In this document: piece by piece, positions 20,568-31,845 of the stretch | Layout: each line of letters begins with the position of its first letter | Position numbering within the stretch: the first letter of the stretch is position 1 | Origin: Prorocentrum cordatum | Taxonomy: Eukaryota > Sar > Dinophyceae > Prorocentrales > Prorocentraceae | DNA length: 64,000 nucleotides | Assembly: GCA_963575745.1 (NCBI GenBank) | Contig: CAUYUJ010010491.1 | Coordinates: forward strand, 164,994 to 228,993 | Direction: 5' to 3' | Notes under the pieces: generated by a model | What the model was told of the DNA's origin: nothing | What the model saw: the letters and a program-made list of their open reading frames with translations, nothing else | Databases searched by the model: none | Position numbers and translations under genes: made by a program

Positions 20568-20910
20568 TTGAAACGAATACGCGCGGCGCTACGGCGAGAG
20601 ACTGCGCCACATTTTGAGCAAGAACCTCCCAGCATGCTTGAAGCTGCTGCAAACTTGTAAGACGAATGCGTTCGGCCCGAATGCAAGAACCACGTTTTGA
20701 AGACCAACTGCCTTCCATCCGTGAAACTGTTGCTAGCTTTGAAACCGAATCAGCGCGGCGCTGAGATGAGAGTCACATGTTGAAAAAGAAATGGCCTGCA
20801 TCCTGAAAGCTTCTGCAAACTGTTGAAATGAATGCGCGCGGCGCTAATGCAAGAGCAACGCTTTAAATGCCACCGACCCTCAACCCTTGAAGCTGTTGCA
20901 AGCTTCTAGC
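20568..20910. repeat. ~85-bp tandem satellite, four units
   Basis: Units begin TTGAAACGAAT-like at 20568, 20655, 20739 and 20823 (spacing 87, 84, 84) and share a GCGCGGCGCT core and a GAAGCTNCTGCAAAC tail. No coding signal. Confidence 0.75.
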
Positions 20911-21715
20911 TTCAATGAAGAAGTCTCACGCGAAACACCCGGCCCGCCCTACCGACACGTCTGGAGGCACGGCAAGGAGGGATTGCTCACGAAGGAAAAA
21001 ATGGAAGGAGGGGGCGGGAGGGGGAGATGGGAGAGCAGGAAGGGCGGGCCCCGACCCTATTCGACCCGTGAAAGAAAATCACGACGGAGGGTCTTTCGTT
21101 ATGTTCTGTCTCCGACGACCCTCGCCGGGCCACGGGCCTGTCAAAAAACGGCTCGGGAGGAAAAACCAGGCCCAGGATATGAGTCCACACCTCTGGGGGT
21201 CCACGTCATGAAGACATCCCGACGCCGGCCCGCGCGGCAGACGCTCGCCCACAAGGGGAGGAGGAGGTGAGCGAGCAGGGAGCTGCGGATGGCGAGGGGC
21301 GGGGTTTTGTTTGAGCACCGCCGCTGTGGTGCATGCCCAAGGCACCCTGGAAATGTGTTCTGCGATACGGTGCGGGCATTGGAGGAAAAAACGTTGGATG
21401 AGGAATCCAAGGTTTGGAAGCTGGTGGATAACCACTCGTGCATTGGCCATGGTTATGACCGCAACTCCCATCAGATAAGGAACCCACCAGGGTCTGAAAC
21501 CTCCTGGGCACATTCCCTAACGAACGCCCTGACCGTAGGATGACTGCTCTGTCTTTGGGATGGAGACCCTTGCAAATCCGACTAGCCCTCTGGGCTTAGG
21601 TGGTTTAGAGAGTTTCTTCTTCCACCCCTCCTTCCCCTTCGGGGAGTGGTTCACCCCTCCCCCTAACCCCTTCCCCTGGACCTGGACGGGGCGTTTCGCG
21701 AGCAGTCAGAGGGTA
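20911..21715. other. No gene identified
   Basis: Unique-looking DNA with GGA/GGG-rich parts near 21005-21045. Short frames in both strands lack motifs. Confidence 0.5.
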
Positions 21716-21719
21716 CTTT

Positions 21720-22362
21720 TTCGCCCAAGATGGCTCCAAGAGCGCTTCGGAAAGCCTAAGATGACCTCCAAGATTGATCAAGATAGCCTAAGATACCTCA
21801 AGATGGCTCCGAACATGCTCCGAGAGGCTCCAAGACCGTCCCAAGACGGCTCCAAGAGGCCAAATAGCTTTCCATGGAGGCCTCCAAGAGGCAAAAATCC
21901 TTTGAAAACCTAAGGAAAACCAATGATTTTTGCTTTTTCGCGGTTTCGCTTCCGATGGCCATCCAAGGCCTCAAGATGGCTCCAAAATGGCTCAAGAAAG
22001 CCCCAAGAGGGGCCCAAGAAAGCCCCAAGACGGCTCCAAGAGCGCCCAAGGGCGCTCCAAGAGCGCTCCAAGAGTGGTCCAAGAGGCGATTCTAGAGGCT
22101 CCCGAGGGGCGGTGCTAATTGAACCCCCCTCCCTTTTTGATCGATCTCCTCCAAGATGGCCCCAAGAGCGCCCCCAAGGCTCTCAAGAGCGCCTCATGAG
22201 GGCCCCAGGAGGCGCCCAGGAGGCCCCAAGAGACGTCCAAAAGGCTTGCATGAAGCTCCCAAGAGACGCCCAAACGGCCCCAAGAGGCCCCCCCTGAGGC
22301 ACGGAACAGGCTCCCGAGATCGCCAAGAAGCCCCCAAGACGGCCCAAGAGGCCCCCAAACTC
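21720..22362. repeat. CCAAGA-type satellite, distal block
   Basis: Words such as CCAAGATGGCTC and CCAAGAGCGC repeat throughout. An internal TTTTTGCTTTTTCG segment (about 21928) resembles the T-rich landmark of the 449-bp repeat at 13.8-14.8 kb, so this is a diverged member of the same family. Confidence 0.7.
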
Positions 22363-22364
22363 AA

Positions 22365-23330
22365 AAGTGTCTTCCTCCTCCTCCTCCTCATCCTCCTCCT
22401 CATCATCGTCTTCCTCCTCCATCTCATCCGCCTAGTTCCTCCTCCCTCCATTCCCTCCCCAACCTCATACCCCTCCTTCTCCTCTTCCTCCACCTTATCA
22501 CCATCATCATTATATTCCGCCTCCTCCTCTTCCCCTTTCTCCTCCTCCTCATCATCATCATCCCCGTCTCCGCCTCCCCTTCCTCCTCCTCCTCCTCCTC
22601 CTCCTCCTCCTCCTCTTCCTCCTCCTCCTCATCATCATCACCATCATCCGATTCCTCGTGTCCTTTTTGTTCCAATTTCTCCGCCATCTTCTCCCTTCTC
22701 AGGGTACGTCGGCTTCCTAAGCTTCTGTTCCTCGGTATGCTCCTTCACTTGCCAGATCGGGGCAACTCGCCTGGGCATCGTCTCTGGATGGCCTCATCCT
22801 CCTCCTCCTCCTCCTCCTCCTCCTCCTCCTCCTTCTCCTTCTCCGCTTCTTATCTTTCATCATACCCTCCTCCTTCTCTACCTCCTCCTCCTCCTCCTCC
22901 TCCTCCTCCTCCTCCTCCTCCTCCTCCTCCTCCCTCCTCTCTCGTATCCCTCCCCCACCTGTTCCTCCTCCTCCTCCTCCCCCTCATCCTCCCTCCCCTT
23001 GTCACTTCCACGAGAAACCAGAGGAGTTTCCGAGAGTCCTGGTGGCCTTTTTTTCCTCCTCCTCCTCCTCCTCCTCCTCCTCCTCCTCCTCCTCCTCCGC
23101 CTCCCCCGCTTCCTCCTCCTTCTCCTCCTCCTTCTCCTCCTCCTTCTCCTCCTACCAGCCTCCTCATCATCATCCCTCATCTCTCGTCCCATTACCCCAC
23201 CTCCTCCTCGTCCTCCACCTTCTCCCCGCCCTTATCAGCCTACTCCTCCTCCTCCCTCCCCCTCTCCTCACCCCCCCCCCTTTTCCTCCTCCTCCTCCTC
23301 CCCTGCTACTCCTCGCCGTTGCTGAACAAC
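22365..23330. repeat. Compound CTC/CAT/CTT microsatellite zone
   Basis: CTC runs at about 22370-22415, 22585-22630, 22798-22835, 22880-22935, 23055-23100 and 23280-23305, with CAT and CTT patches between. Long Pro, Ser or Glu frames are repeat artefacts. Confidence 0.93.
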
Positions 23331-23705
23331 GAAGGCGGCGGCTTCGATGCCGTCGACGGAGGAGGAAGAGGAGGAATAGGCGGAAGACGAGGAGTAAGCG
23401 GGGATGAACGCACGAGGATCCGATGCTCAGCTGAGAAGGGTCCTCTTCCTCCTGTTTCCCTCCTTCTCCTGCAATCCAGCTGCATGAGGAGGAGGAGAGA
23501 AAGGGGGGAGCAGGAGGAGGAAGAGGAGGAAGTGGAAAGAAGCGAGGCACTGATTATTTTGCCAGGCAAGTTGCGCGCGGCTGTCTCAGCAGACGCAAGT
23601 TGAAGAGTACGGTAATACACATAATGAAAAAGATCACCGTCAGAGAAAACACTGTGAAGGTGCATTCGTGCCATGGCAGAGCAGGTATCGTCGAAGCACT
23701 GCGTG

Positions 23706-24313
23706 TCACACATTCGATATTTTTGTTGTGCACTGAAGAAAGCGTCTGTAAACCAGCGTGCCATTGATGAGCATAGTGCAGGCCGAGCCTCCTTTCCTAT
23801 ACTCCCGCAACCCATGCACAGCACCGAAAGCAACTCGTAAGATACTAGTGAGCAAGAACAAACCGGGGTGATACTCCTTACTCTCATCCGTCCAAGACTT
23901 CACTGCAAACTCTGCGCTAAGCTTTTTCGGATCTACAGGGTGGGTTTCCTTCATGATCTCCTCGTTTCTGCGGTTGCGCTGTTGTTCCCCAAGTTTCAAT
24001 TCATAGCTTCATCCATTTTCAAGGCTTCCGACAACGTGGGCTTCAGCACTTGAACTCCACTGTCCTCATCAAGGATGCGCCTGATATTCTCCAATGCATC
24101 CGGGGTGGCAGAATGCAGAGCTTTAGAAATGCATTCGGTTTGTTCAGCGCGCCCTGACATTAAGATTCTAAGCTGGCCGATGTTTTCGGCCAAGCGGCTT
24201 GAGGCGGAGGAGGGGCGCCAAGGTCGTTTCCGACGGTCCCTGAGCCCAGAGACTGTCCACGGAGTCCGAAATCGAGGAAACATCTGGGAATACTGATCAT
24301 AGAACATCGACAC
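23706..24313 (-). pseudogene. Unknown ORF fragment, two frames
   Basis: Minus-strand frame 24313-23996 ends with RLAENIGQLRILMSG, ISKALHSATPDALENIRRIL and SGVQVLKPTLSEALKMDEAM, amphipathic protein-like sequence. One nucleotide away the frame 23999-23706 continues with QQRNRRNEEIMKETHPVDPK and KKLSAEFAVKSWTDESKEYH. The smooth continuation across a one-base shift suggests a single eroded gene or exon. I do not recognise the family. It lies between two CTC microsatellite zones. Confidence 0.4.
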
Positions 24314-24344
24314 AGCATCTTCCCTCTGCTCCTCATCCTCCGTC

Positions 24345-24580
24345 CGTTCCCCTCCTCCTCCTCCTCCTCCTCCTCCTCCTCCTCCTCCTCCTCCTCCTCC
24401 TCGTCATCCTCCCCCTCCTCGTTTTCATTCTCCTCCTCCTCATCATCATCATCCTCCTCCTCCTCATCCACCTCATCCGCCTATTCCTCCTCCTCCTCCC
24501 TCCTCCCTCCTCCCGCTCCCCCGCCTCCTCCTTCAGTTTCTCCTCCTCATCATCCTCCGATTCCTCCTCCATCCTCGCCG
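24345..24580. repeat. (CTC)n microsatellite zone
   Basis: A run of about 17 CTC triplets at 24352-24403, followed by degenerate CTC/CAT/CCT DNA to about 24580. Confidence 0.93.
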
Positions 24581-27333
24581 TTTTGGGTGAAACAGGTTCC
24601 CCAGCCCTTGGTTACTCTGTGTGCTCCCCCACTTCCCTGATCACCTCCATTCGCCTGGGCATTCGCTCGTCGAGAACCAGCAACACCAGCAGCAACAGCA
24701 GCAGAAGCTGTACCAGCAGGAGCAAGAGCACCAGCAGCAACACATGCAACCTTCACCACAAAAGATCTTCCAATTCACCGTTGTCGCCCGCTCGGCTTCA
24801 CTATGTGTTTCTCTCCTTCCCTTTTTTCCGTCAGCTCCCCTACGCATATTTTGCGAATGGGCTGGTGGGGATATGTTTTTCGGTCGCGTCCGCGAGCGAG
24901 AGCGCAGGCGGAGTCAGAAGCGTCCCGGGACACGGTAACGGCCGAATTAGCTACTAAACGCGCCGCAGGCCGGCCGGCCCACTCACCAAGCAGCAGCGGG
25001 GCTGCGCGGGAAAGCTGACGGGCTGAGGGCATCCAGGGAAGCTCAGGCACGTGCAGCCTAGCAAAATGCCAGGAAATTCGGTGCAGGCAGTGAGGCATAA
25101 CCCACACAGACAGCGCGAGGACGTGTGCGCAGATGTCAACGTGTCCGTCATGCCTGGTGGGCGCTCAGGCGAGGTGAACGATGGACGAGTCGCCAGTGGG
25201 CCGCCAGGCCCAGGGCCGTCCCAACGGCGTGTGCGAGCTAGGTGGGCTGAGCTGCCGAAGTAACGTCGCAAACCTGCCTGATGGATGGGATGAGTCCCGG
25301 GGGGCTGCCGCGACTGCGGAAGGCTGAACCACTCCGAAGCGTCAACAGGGCTCCAAGGTCCACCATCCCGTGCACGGGGGGGAGGCCCTGAGGAGTACCC
25401 TAAGGGCCAGCCCCTCCATCAGCTGCTCAAAGCACGCCGACTGATGCACTGCATGTGACAGACCAGGCTGGCGGGGATGAACATCGCCAGCGAGGCAGGG
25501 GAATCCAGGGGGGAGCTGCACTGAGGGCGATCACCCCCGCGGACCAGGGGGACGTGAACCAGACAGCCCGCCCTGTCAGGGAGGGATCCGCTGGGAGGGC
25601 CGGTGGGGACAGACATCACGGGCCCTCCAGGCGGAGGGGGCCACCGAGGCCACCTGGAGAGGTGGGGGAGGACAGGGAATGGCCGAAGCCCGGGTACGAG
25701 ATCCAGGGATGCAGCTAACGGCTGCTCAGGGCTGAGAGAAGAGAGCGGAGCGAACCCAGGGAAGGCGAAGCCTGCAATGGGTCAGATGCGAACGGTACCG
25801 TCGGCCCGCCAGCAGTGCAAGCCATGCAGCGTCTGTCAGCGTGCCGGGAATACCAGGGGTGCAGCTAACGGCTGCTCAGGGATGAGCTGGTCCAGGGGGC
25901 CGCACCTGTCGCAGCGCGGGTGGCCAGCCACTGACAGCTGCCTCGTCTCTCCGGAAAGCGGGTGCGACTGCAACGGCACGGGGCCGATTCCCCTTGCAAC
26001 GCGGCCGCCCTGTCCCAGGGGCGGGCTGATCCAACCCGGCGCCAGCGGCGCGCCAAAACTGACACCCGGCTGGGTCTTGCCCGAGACTGCATCCAGGCTG
26101 GAGGGAGGGGTAGCTGAGACGGCTCATCTCCAGTCCAGGGTGCCGCGGGGGCAGACTGCCATCTTCGGACAGCCGCTTCCAGGGTGGCCGAGGCCTCTAC
26201 AGACATGAGCCAGCCGTGGCCCAAGAGAGCAAGTGAGGGCTGGTGGGGATACGCTTTTTTGATTAGCGGCCCGCAAGGAAAAGTCTAGAAGGCGTGAGTA
26301 CCGAGGCTGGGGCACAGCGCAAGATAATTAGCGCGAAGACGCGCGGAGTGCACATGCAAAAACCGATTAAGGCCACGGCAACCGTAAGCCAGCGAGGAGT
26401 CGCCCTGACGGCGCCAACCCGCGAAGAGACAGACACAAGCAGCCAGCCGCAAAGCACGCATAGCCTGCAGCTGTGCGGCCGCAGAAGCCAAACCAGCCGA
26501 AGGCGGCGGGAGTGGCGGGCGAGCGGAAGCGCGAGCAAGCGAGGAGCTGCACAAACGGCGCCCGCAAGCAGCGACCACTAGCTGCCAACCACAGCACGCA
26601 CGGGGCCTGTACCCGTGCATCCGCCATGGCCAGTGCAGCTGTAGGCGGCAGGGGAAATTCATACAGACCCGGGAACGAAGCATGTGGCGACGAAACAGAC
26701 AAAGGAAACCCTCACTCACGGAGCACCCGGTGCTCATCGAGGACCGCCAGAGCAGATCTGAAGAACTCCCTCAACAAGAGATGGTAGGTGCCAGGGGCGA
26801 ACAACCGACACGCACGGTATGAACCACCATGAGGTACTCCGACTGAAGAGCGTGCCTTGCTGCAAGTCCCAAACATGCTGCCACAGCCCGTGCCAAAATG
26901 GCGCGCCGTGGCCCGCTACTATGCATCCACACTCCAGGAGATGACCCAGTGCAACCAAATAGCGAGTTGACTAGCCCACTGAGACGTACCTGCGTCGCGG
27001 CGCAACAACGGACTCAAAACGTGGAATACGGAGACGAAGCGCCACCAGCCACTGTAACAAACCTGGCCCATCTCGCCAACAGGCGTCTGTCATGCCCCTG
27101 GCGCAGTGAAGGGCGACTCTTCACTTGTGGGCACCACTGTGGTTGGGTAGGAGCCGCAGCCCGTAGCCTTACCACGTGAGCACTCCCGCGGGCGAACTGG
27201 CCTGTAAGCATGGAGGCCAAGAGCTGGTGGGGATACGCGTAGCGTCTAGAATATGTGTCTGGCTTGCGGGGTCCATCTGGTTAACCCTGGGCCGAGACCT
27301 CCCTGACCTAGCTCAACCAAACGGGTTCCACTG
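24581..27333. other. Long region without a convincing gene
   Basis: About 2.7 kb of GC-rich DNA. A (CAG)n-like tract lies at about 24675-24745. A 34-bp duplication occurs at 25703-25736 and 25853-25886 (offset 150). The 14-mer CTGGTGGGGATAYG appears near 24860, 26240 and 27220. None of the reading frames on either strand shows a family motif. Confidence 0.5.
25703..25886. repeat. 34-bp direct duplication, offset 150 bp
   Basis: CCAGGGATGCAGCTAACGGC and the following 14 bases at 25703-25736 recur at 25853-25886 with two differences. This may be part of a 150-bp tandem duplication whose remainder has diverged. Confidence 0.6.
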
Positions 27334-27341
27334 GTGTAGCT

Positions 27342-27501
27342 TTAGGTCGGGCAGGCCCCCCTACGGGCGGATTGTGGGCGAGCAATTAAAGATACTCGAG
27401 AAAACTTTAAACAATACAAACAAATAGTCAAAAAATCGTCCCCATACCATGTCTTGACTATGTTGAAGTTTTCCTCCTGTAGAGGGACAGGCCCGACTTA
27501 A
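27342..27501. mobile_element. MITE-like inverted-repeat element, copy 2
   Basis: A 160-bp copy of the element at 6756-6914. Ends read TTAGGTCGGGC (left) and GCCCGACTTAA (right), with the same inward CCTAC/GTAG complementarity. It is flanked by a perfect 8-bp duplication GTGTAGCT (27334-27341 and 27502-27509) that differs from the CCATTGGG of copy 1, which shows independent insertions. The interior is AT-richer and lacks an ORF. Confidence 0.87.
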
Positions 27502-27509
27502 GTGTAGCT

Positions 27510-29105
27510 CTCACAACGAAGGCACACGACGAAAGTGCCATCTGTCGAGCCAGCAAGAGTGGCGGGGGACGGGAGGTCCTGGGTTGAAAGCATGCGAAGA
27601 CCATGACCAAGACTGAATGCGGAGTCGTCGGTGTCGGTTTGGTCATCGCCCACATGGGTCATCATCAAGTCGTGGATAACCCGCGAGCATCGGCGACGGC
27701 AGGCATGGACCACGATTAAGACCAACTTCGACGAGATCCCGCGACATGTCGGTCATGGTCGTGGTGCTTCTGCCCTCGAGTTTCGGATGAGTTCGGTAGT
27801 TTTGAGGAGACGTGGGCTGCCCGGCGGTACGCGCGAAGCGCTTGCTTGGCATCCTCGTTGATAGGGGACTCACCTTTTACTCCGCTTTTCCGCGATCCTG
27901 TGGCGATTGGAAATGATTGTTTTGACCGTTTGCTCTGCGCGGCCAGAGACAGGAGGGTTCTCCATCCCTGTCGCGGCTGCCCAGGCTCCCACGCGAGTGG
28001 AATCGGTTGTCCTGTACGCACCCCCACTTCTCGCTGGCACGCCGGGGGCGGAAGCGGCCTTTAACGAGCTCCGGTTTAAGCGGGCCCGCGGTTGTTGGGC
28101 TTTCAACAGGGCCCCCCTACCAAGTATGCCGTAGTGGTCGCACAGTGCGGATGGCCAATGCGGCTCGGCACCCGTTTCTGGAAAGGCTTCAGCATGTCTC
28201 GAGCGCGTCTCCAGGTTCTGCCAAGCGACCACCAGGCTGCCACTGCCACGCAAGCAGCGCAGGATACGAGGACCACCACGTGGGAAACAGCGGCCTCGCA
28301 ATTGTTGAATCGCCTCCGCCCCCTCCCGATTTATGCCGCCACCCCATGTTCCTGTCGGAGCGGGTTGAGTCCGCGCGGCGGGACCGCACCCTCAGGAGAG
28401 AGTTGTTGCGTGAGCTATGGCCTCGGCTTCGTTCGCCCCGACCTTCCCCGCCTTCAAAAGGTCTTTGGCTGAGCTCTGCCCCAGGCCCTCCCTCCTGGAT
28501 CCTGCCCCCCTCGCTCGAGGGACCAGGCTGGCATCTTGGAGGCACATCAGGCCTTGGGCCGTCGCGCGCACGACAGGCGCGTGGCCTTGGCGGCGAAGGC
28601 CGCCCGACCAACCCCAGCAGGTGAAGAGCGTGTGGGGCCCGGGAGGTGACACTGCGCCACACGCCGGTGGTCTGCCCAGCGCTTTGGTCGCTGCGGGAGC
28701 CAGTCCTTCCTGCAGGCTCCGACACCCAGCTGCGCGCGTTGGGGTCAGACCTCTTCGTGCAACTTCTGTTCTGCGAGGGTGTCGGCCCCAGTGGACGCAA
28801 CAAGAACGTCTCGTTCGCAGGTCTGGCCCTCACCACGGCTGCTCCCCGTCGATTAGTTTGAGCCTCTTCCTCCTGATGTTCCCTGCCCCCCTGCGCTTCT
28901 AAATTGTAGTCGTAGCTGATGCCCGCCTGTGCGCCTGGGTCGTGCCGCCCTCAGTCACACCCTCGTTGTCAGGGCTTGCCAGGGAGGGCAAGGGTCCTCT
29001 GAGGAGGGTGCAGCTGCGCTGGAGTCTGAGTCCCCGCTGCATCCCATGCGTAGAGACCGAAAAGAGCGAACGATACATTGCCTAAAATGCTACCTGGTTG
29101 CATCC
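27510..29105. other. No clear gene; possible recombinase-like remnant at 28700-28861
   Basis: GC-rich DNA with several open but unrecognised frames. A plus-strand frame ending at 28861 reads LGSDLFVQLLFCEGVGPSGR, vaguely like the N-terminal core-binding part of dinoflagellate YR elements, but too short to call. The frame near 28384-28420 reads RRDRTLRRELLRELWPRL. I cannot support a gene. Confidence 0.45.
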
Positions 29106-29111
29106 CGGCCC

Positions 29112-29196
29112 GTCCTCCTCATCATCCTCCACCTCCTCCTCCCTCTTCCTCCTGGTGTCCTCCTCCTCCTCCTCATCCTCCCCCTCCTCCTCCTGA
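29112..29196. repeat. CTC-rich microsatellite
   Basis: Short CTC runs with CAT and CTT interruptions. Confidence 0.8.
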
Positions 29197-29204
29197 TCCA
29201 CGTA

Positions 29205-29400
29205 CCAGAGATAGCGTTTTGGAAGGATTCAGGGCTATGCGGGCGCAACAGCTATGTTGATTCTCTATGTTGAAATCCCAAAAATGGCGTTCTGGCACGA
29301 TTCTGGATCGTCAAGACGCAGCAGTCTGGTTGATACGTGGCGTTCAAATCCCGAAAACAATGTTTTGGCACGCTTCAAAATGTTCAAACTGTTGCCTTCC
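29205..29400. repeat. 73-bp tandem repeat, about 2.6 units
   Basis: Units start at 29205, 29278 and 29351 (period 73) and share a GCGTTTTGGNANGATTC-like core and a TTGAAATC/TTCAAATC end. The GTTCAAATC word might suggest a tRNA T-loop, but it belongs to this repeat. Confidence 0.75.
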
Positions 29401-29649
29401 AGCGAGGCAGTTCCCTCAATGGAAATGAACCGTTGTATGCGGCCTGCGAAAAGGGAGCTTGGAGGGAGGGTTAATTCCAACATCGTTGATGATTATTGGG
29501 GTTCCACTGGTCCTCCTCCCTCCTCCTCCTCCTCATCATCATCATCATCGCACATCCCGAGGCACCAGAGGCAATCCACGAGTCACAATAAGAATAAACA
29601 TTGCTGCAGCAAGTCTACCTCTGAAGGTGCAGAGGGCAAAAGGAGAGAA

Positions 29650-30030
29650 TTACACAACCCTATTTGGCTGGTCTTCCTCAAGGTGTCTCTTGAGGGCTAG
29701 TTGTTTTGCTTCTTCGGCTTTATCTGTAACTGCTGAGTCAAAACCCTCAACAGAGGGACCGAAGGAAACAGCAACGTGTTCCTTTTCCCACCACTCCCCC
29801 CACACCGCCACATTAGGGACAGAAAAATCAGCCGTAGGGCTTACGCCAGCATAGCACAGCGGCTTTGGGAGCAAGCATCGCTGCAATCGCCTGCGGAGTT
29901 GGGGCCCTCCAAGCCCCCACAGTCCAACCACTGTATTGGCGAGACCCGCAGGGAAATCATAATTTACGGGCACGGTTGCGCTGTTTGCGCAGAGTCTCGG
30001 AGGGTGGCGACACGTTGCATTGTTTGGCAA
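29650..30030 (-). pseudogene. LINE C-terminal tail region
   Basis: A 126-codon frame downstream of RNase H on the same strand, ending KAEEAKQLALKRHLEEDQPN. No recognised domain. Assigned to the LINE by position only. Confidence 0.4.
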
Positions 30031-30174
30031 GGCTCAGAACGGCCCCCCAGGCATACCCGCCACAAGCAGCACAAACAAGAACCGCGGGGCTCTTAGGCGG
30101 AGCGGGCGGCAGCCCAGAGGTAACAAAAACCTCAGCTTGCCTAAGCGCATGTCCTTGCAATGCTGCAAGGATGC

Positions 30175-30543
30175 TTAGCTCTTCTGACACTTCAGGGGCG
30201 ACAATGGGCCTGCCTTTGCAACGCTTAGTCGATTTCCCTGGAGGACTGCAAGAGAGGGGAGACCCACCCGCCCCCCCCCCCCCGAGGTCGACCGAGGAGG
30301 GAGGGGGAGGGCGTCGTAGTCTTCGCGCTCGGCTATCAAAACCTCTTGGATAGCAGCCCAGCGCGCAAATTCTTTGACAATATCTGCCAGGGCAGCAAGG
30401 GCATGCATACAGTCAGAAGTGTCAGGATGCTGGCTAACTCCACGCCCCGCATACACATCAGCAGCTCGATTACCATTCCACTCATACTCAGAGATGCGCC
30501 CCTCGGCAACAGCTGAGAAGGGAAGGTGGGCTTTGACTTTCAC
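30175..30543 (-). pseudogene. LINE RNase H C-terminal part
   Basis: Frame begins VKAHLPFSAVAEGRISEYEW then NGNRAADVYAGRGV. The VKAH and NRAAD boxes are the His and final Asp region of LINE RNase H. It follows the 30574-31737 frame after a frameshift. A G/C homopolymer-rich stretch near 30270-30310 interrupts the downstream part. Confidence 0.68.
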
Positions 30544-30573
30544 TGCACTAATGGATGGTATCTTCCTGTGGAT

Positions 30574-31737
30574 TTATTCCCACAAATGGCATCGAGAATG
30601 CCGAACAGAGGTGGACCAGATCTTGTCATTAACAGCATCTATGGTGCCCTGACAGTCAATGTGGAAAACCGTTTCTCCTACGACCCGATCGCGCGACGTC
30701 TGAAAGGGTCCTAGATCCCAAGACACCGCGCCACAGACTGCTGCTGACAGAGAGCCGTCACCGTTGAGCTGGGTTAAAGCCCAGCCCGCTCTGCGGGAGA
30801 GGGAGCAGGTGGGGTGAAGGCCAGAACCGTCAGTGAAAACATGGCCTGACAGGTGTCCTGAGTCAGGCCGTTTTATCCAAGCAATATTGCACTCGCTATC
30901 CCACAGTGGCCGATGCACAACCTCTATGGGCATAGGGAAAATACCACAAGCCGCCTTCTCGAGATCCTGTCCCGACAGCTGTAACACAGACGCGCATCGG
31001 AGCAGTCGTGGGCTACAGTACTTACCTCGGTCGGCGGCCCAATGTGGGCAAAGGAAACGCCTGCGCCAGAGGGTACCAGGTTTGCACCTACAAGCCTGGC
31101 AAAGGTCAGTGTCAGATTTCTTGTGGCGCGCTTGTTTGGCTTGGCACCAGTGTTGCTGAGAAATCAAAGAGCGCAAACTAGACTGGTGCCTAGCCGTCCA
31201 GGTTTCCGACAGACGGCCCTCCAAGAGCCCAGCCAACGGCTTCCAGAAAATCGGGCGGGTCCAGCCTGGCGGCTCTTCCATATTGCTAAGCGCAGCCACA
31301 TCAGAAACATTACGAGCAGCTCGGTGGGCCATCCAAACAACCTGCTTGGGAGCAAGCTTGGTGAGACAGATTTCTTCCCCAGTGCCAATGATGGCACGGT
31401 CGGCCGAGGGGGCGCTCCACCCAAGCTGTTGGACAGTCAGCAGATACACATGTGCAGGGCTGGCCACCGAGGCCCACAAGTTGGAGGCCCGTTCCAAATC
31501 TCGAGCTGCCGAAACCAATACAGCCTGCAAAATTCCTAAGGCTGGCCTACCTATCCATACCGCACGCGCCCAGAAGCCTATGATCTGGGAGTGGTAGATG
31601 CAGAAGGGGTCCATGACGCGGCCGAGCTTAGTCGTGGCCAGCTTGAAGCCAACCGAGGCGCCCTGTTTATCCACATGCAGGCTGGTAACCGCAGCTCTAC
31701 GAAGTAGGTGTAGTTGTCTCCCACTAAGTCCAGACAC
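30574..31737 (-). pseudogene. LINE connection region, Cys-rich motif and RNase H N-terminal half
   Basis: A 387-codon frame continues the RT (SGRQLHLLRRAAVTSLHVDK, FKLATTKLGRVMDPFCIYHS). A Cys/His-containing block reads DLCQACRCKPGTLWRRRFLC followed by PHW, a probable zinc-binding finger. RNase H begins with HVFTDGSGL (first catalytic Asp), followed by RRAGWALTQLNGDGSLS and VVGETVFHIDCQGTIDAVND (later Asp). The stretch between the TDGS and IDC boxes is shorter than usual and lacks the normal AELYA helix, so a small deletion in RNase H is likely. Confidence 0.68.
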
Positions 31738-31845
31738 TCCAGAGCCCCATAAGGCCGTGGCCTGTGGCCCCGCACGCTGAGTGGATCAGATGTTAGCCCC
31801 TGTCTGCTTCAACTTCAACATTTTGAAGGACCTCCGAAGACCTTT

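Noticed and set aside
20568-20910. Regularly spaced repeats that might suggest a CRISPR array
   Set aside because: Units are degenerate along their whole 84-87 bp with no unique spacers, and the genome is eukaryotic.
26263-26787. Cys/Ala-rich frames on both strands
   Set aside because: No motif, no consistent frame and GC-driven composition; treated as noncoding.
24855-27235. CTGGTGGGGATAYG found three times (near 24860, 26240, 27220)
   Set aside because: Similarity does not extend beyond about 15 bases, so it cannot be called an element end or site.
29335-29360. GTTCAAATC word resembling a tRNA T-loop
   Set aside because: Belongs to a 73-bp tandem repeat, and no matching acceptor stem or anticodon arm is found.
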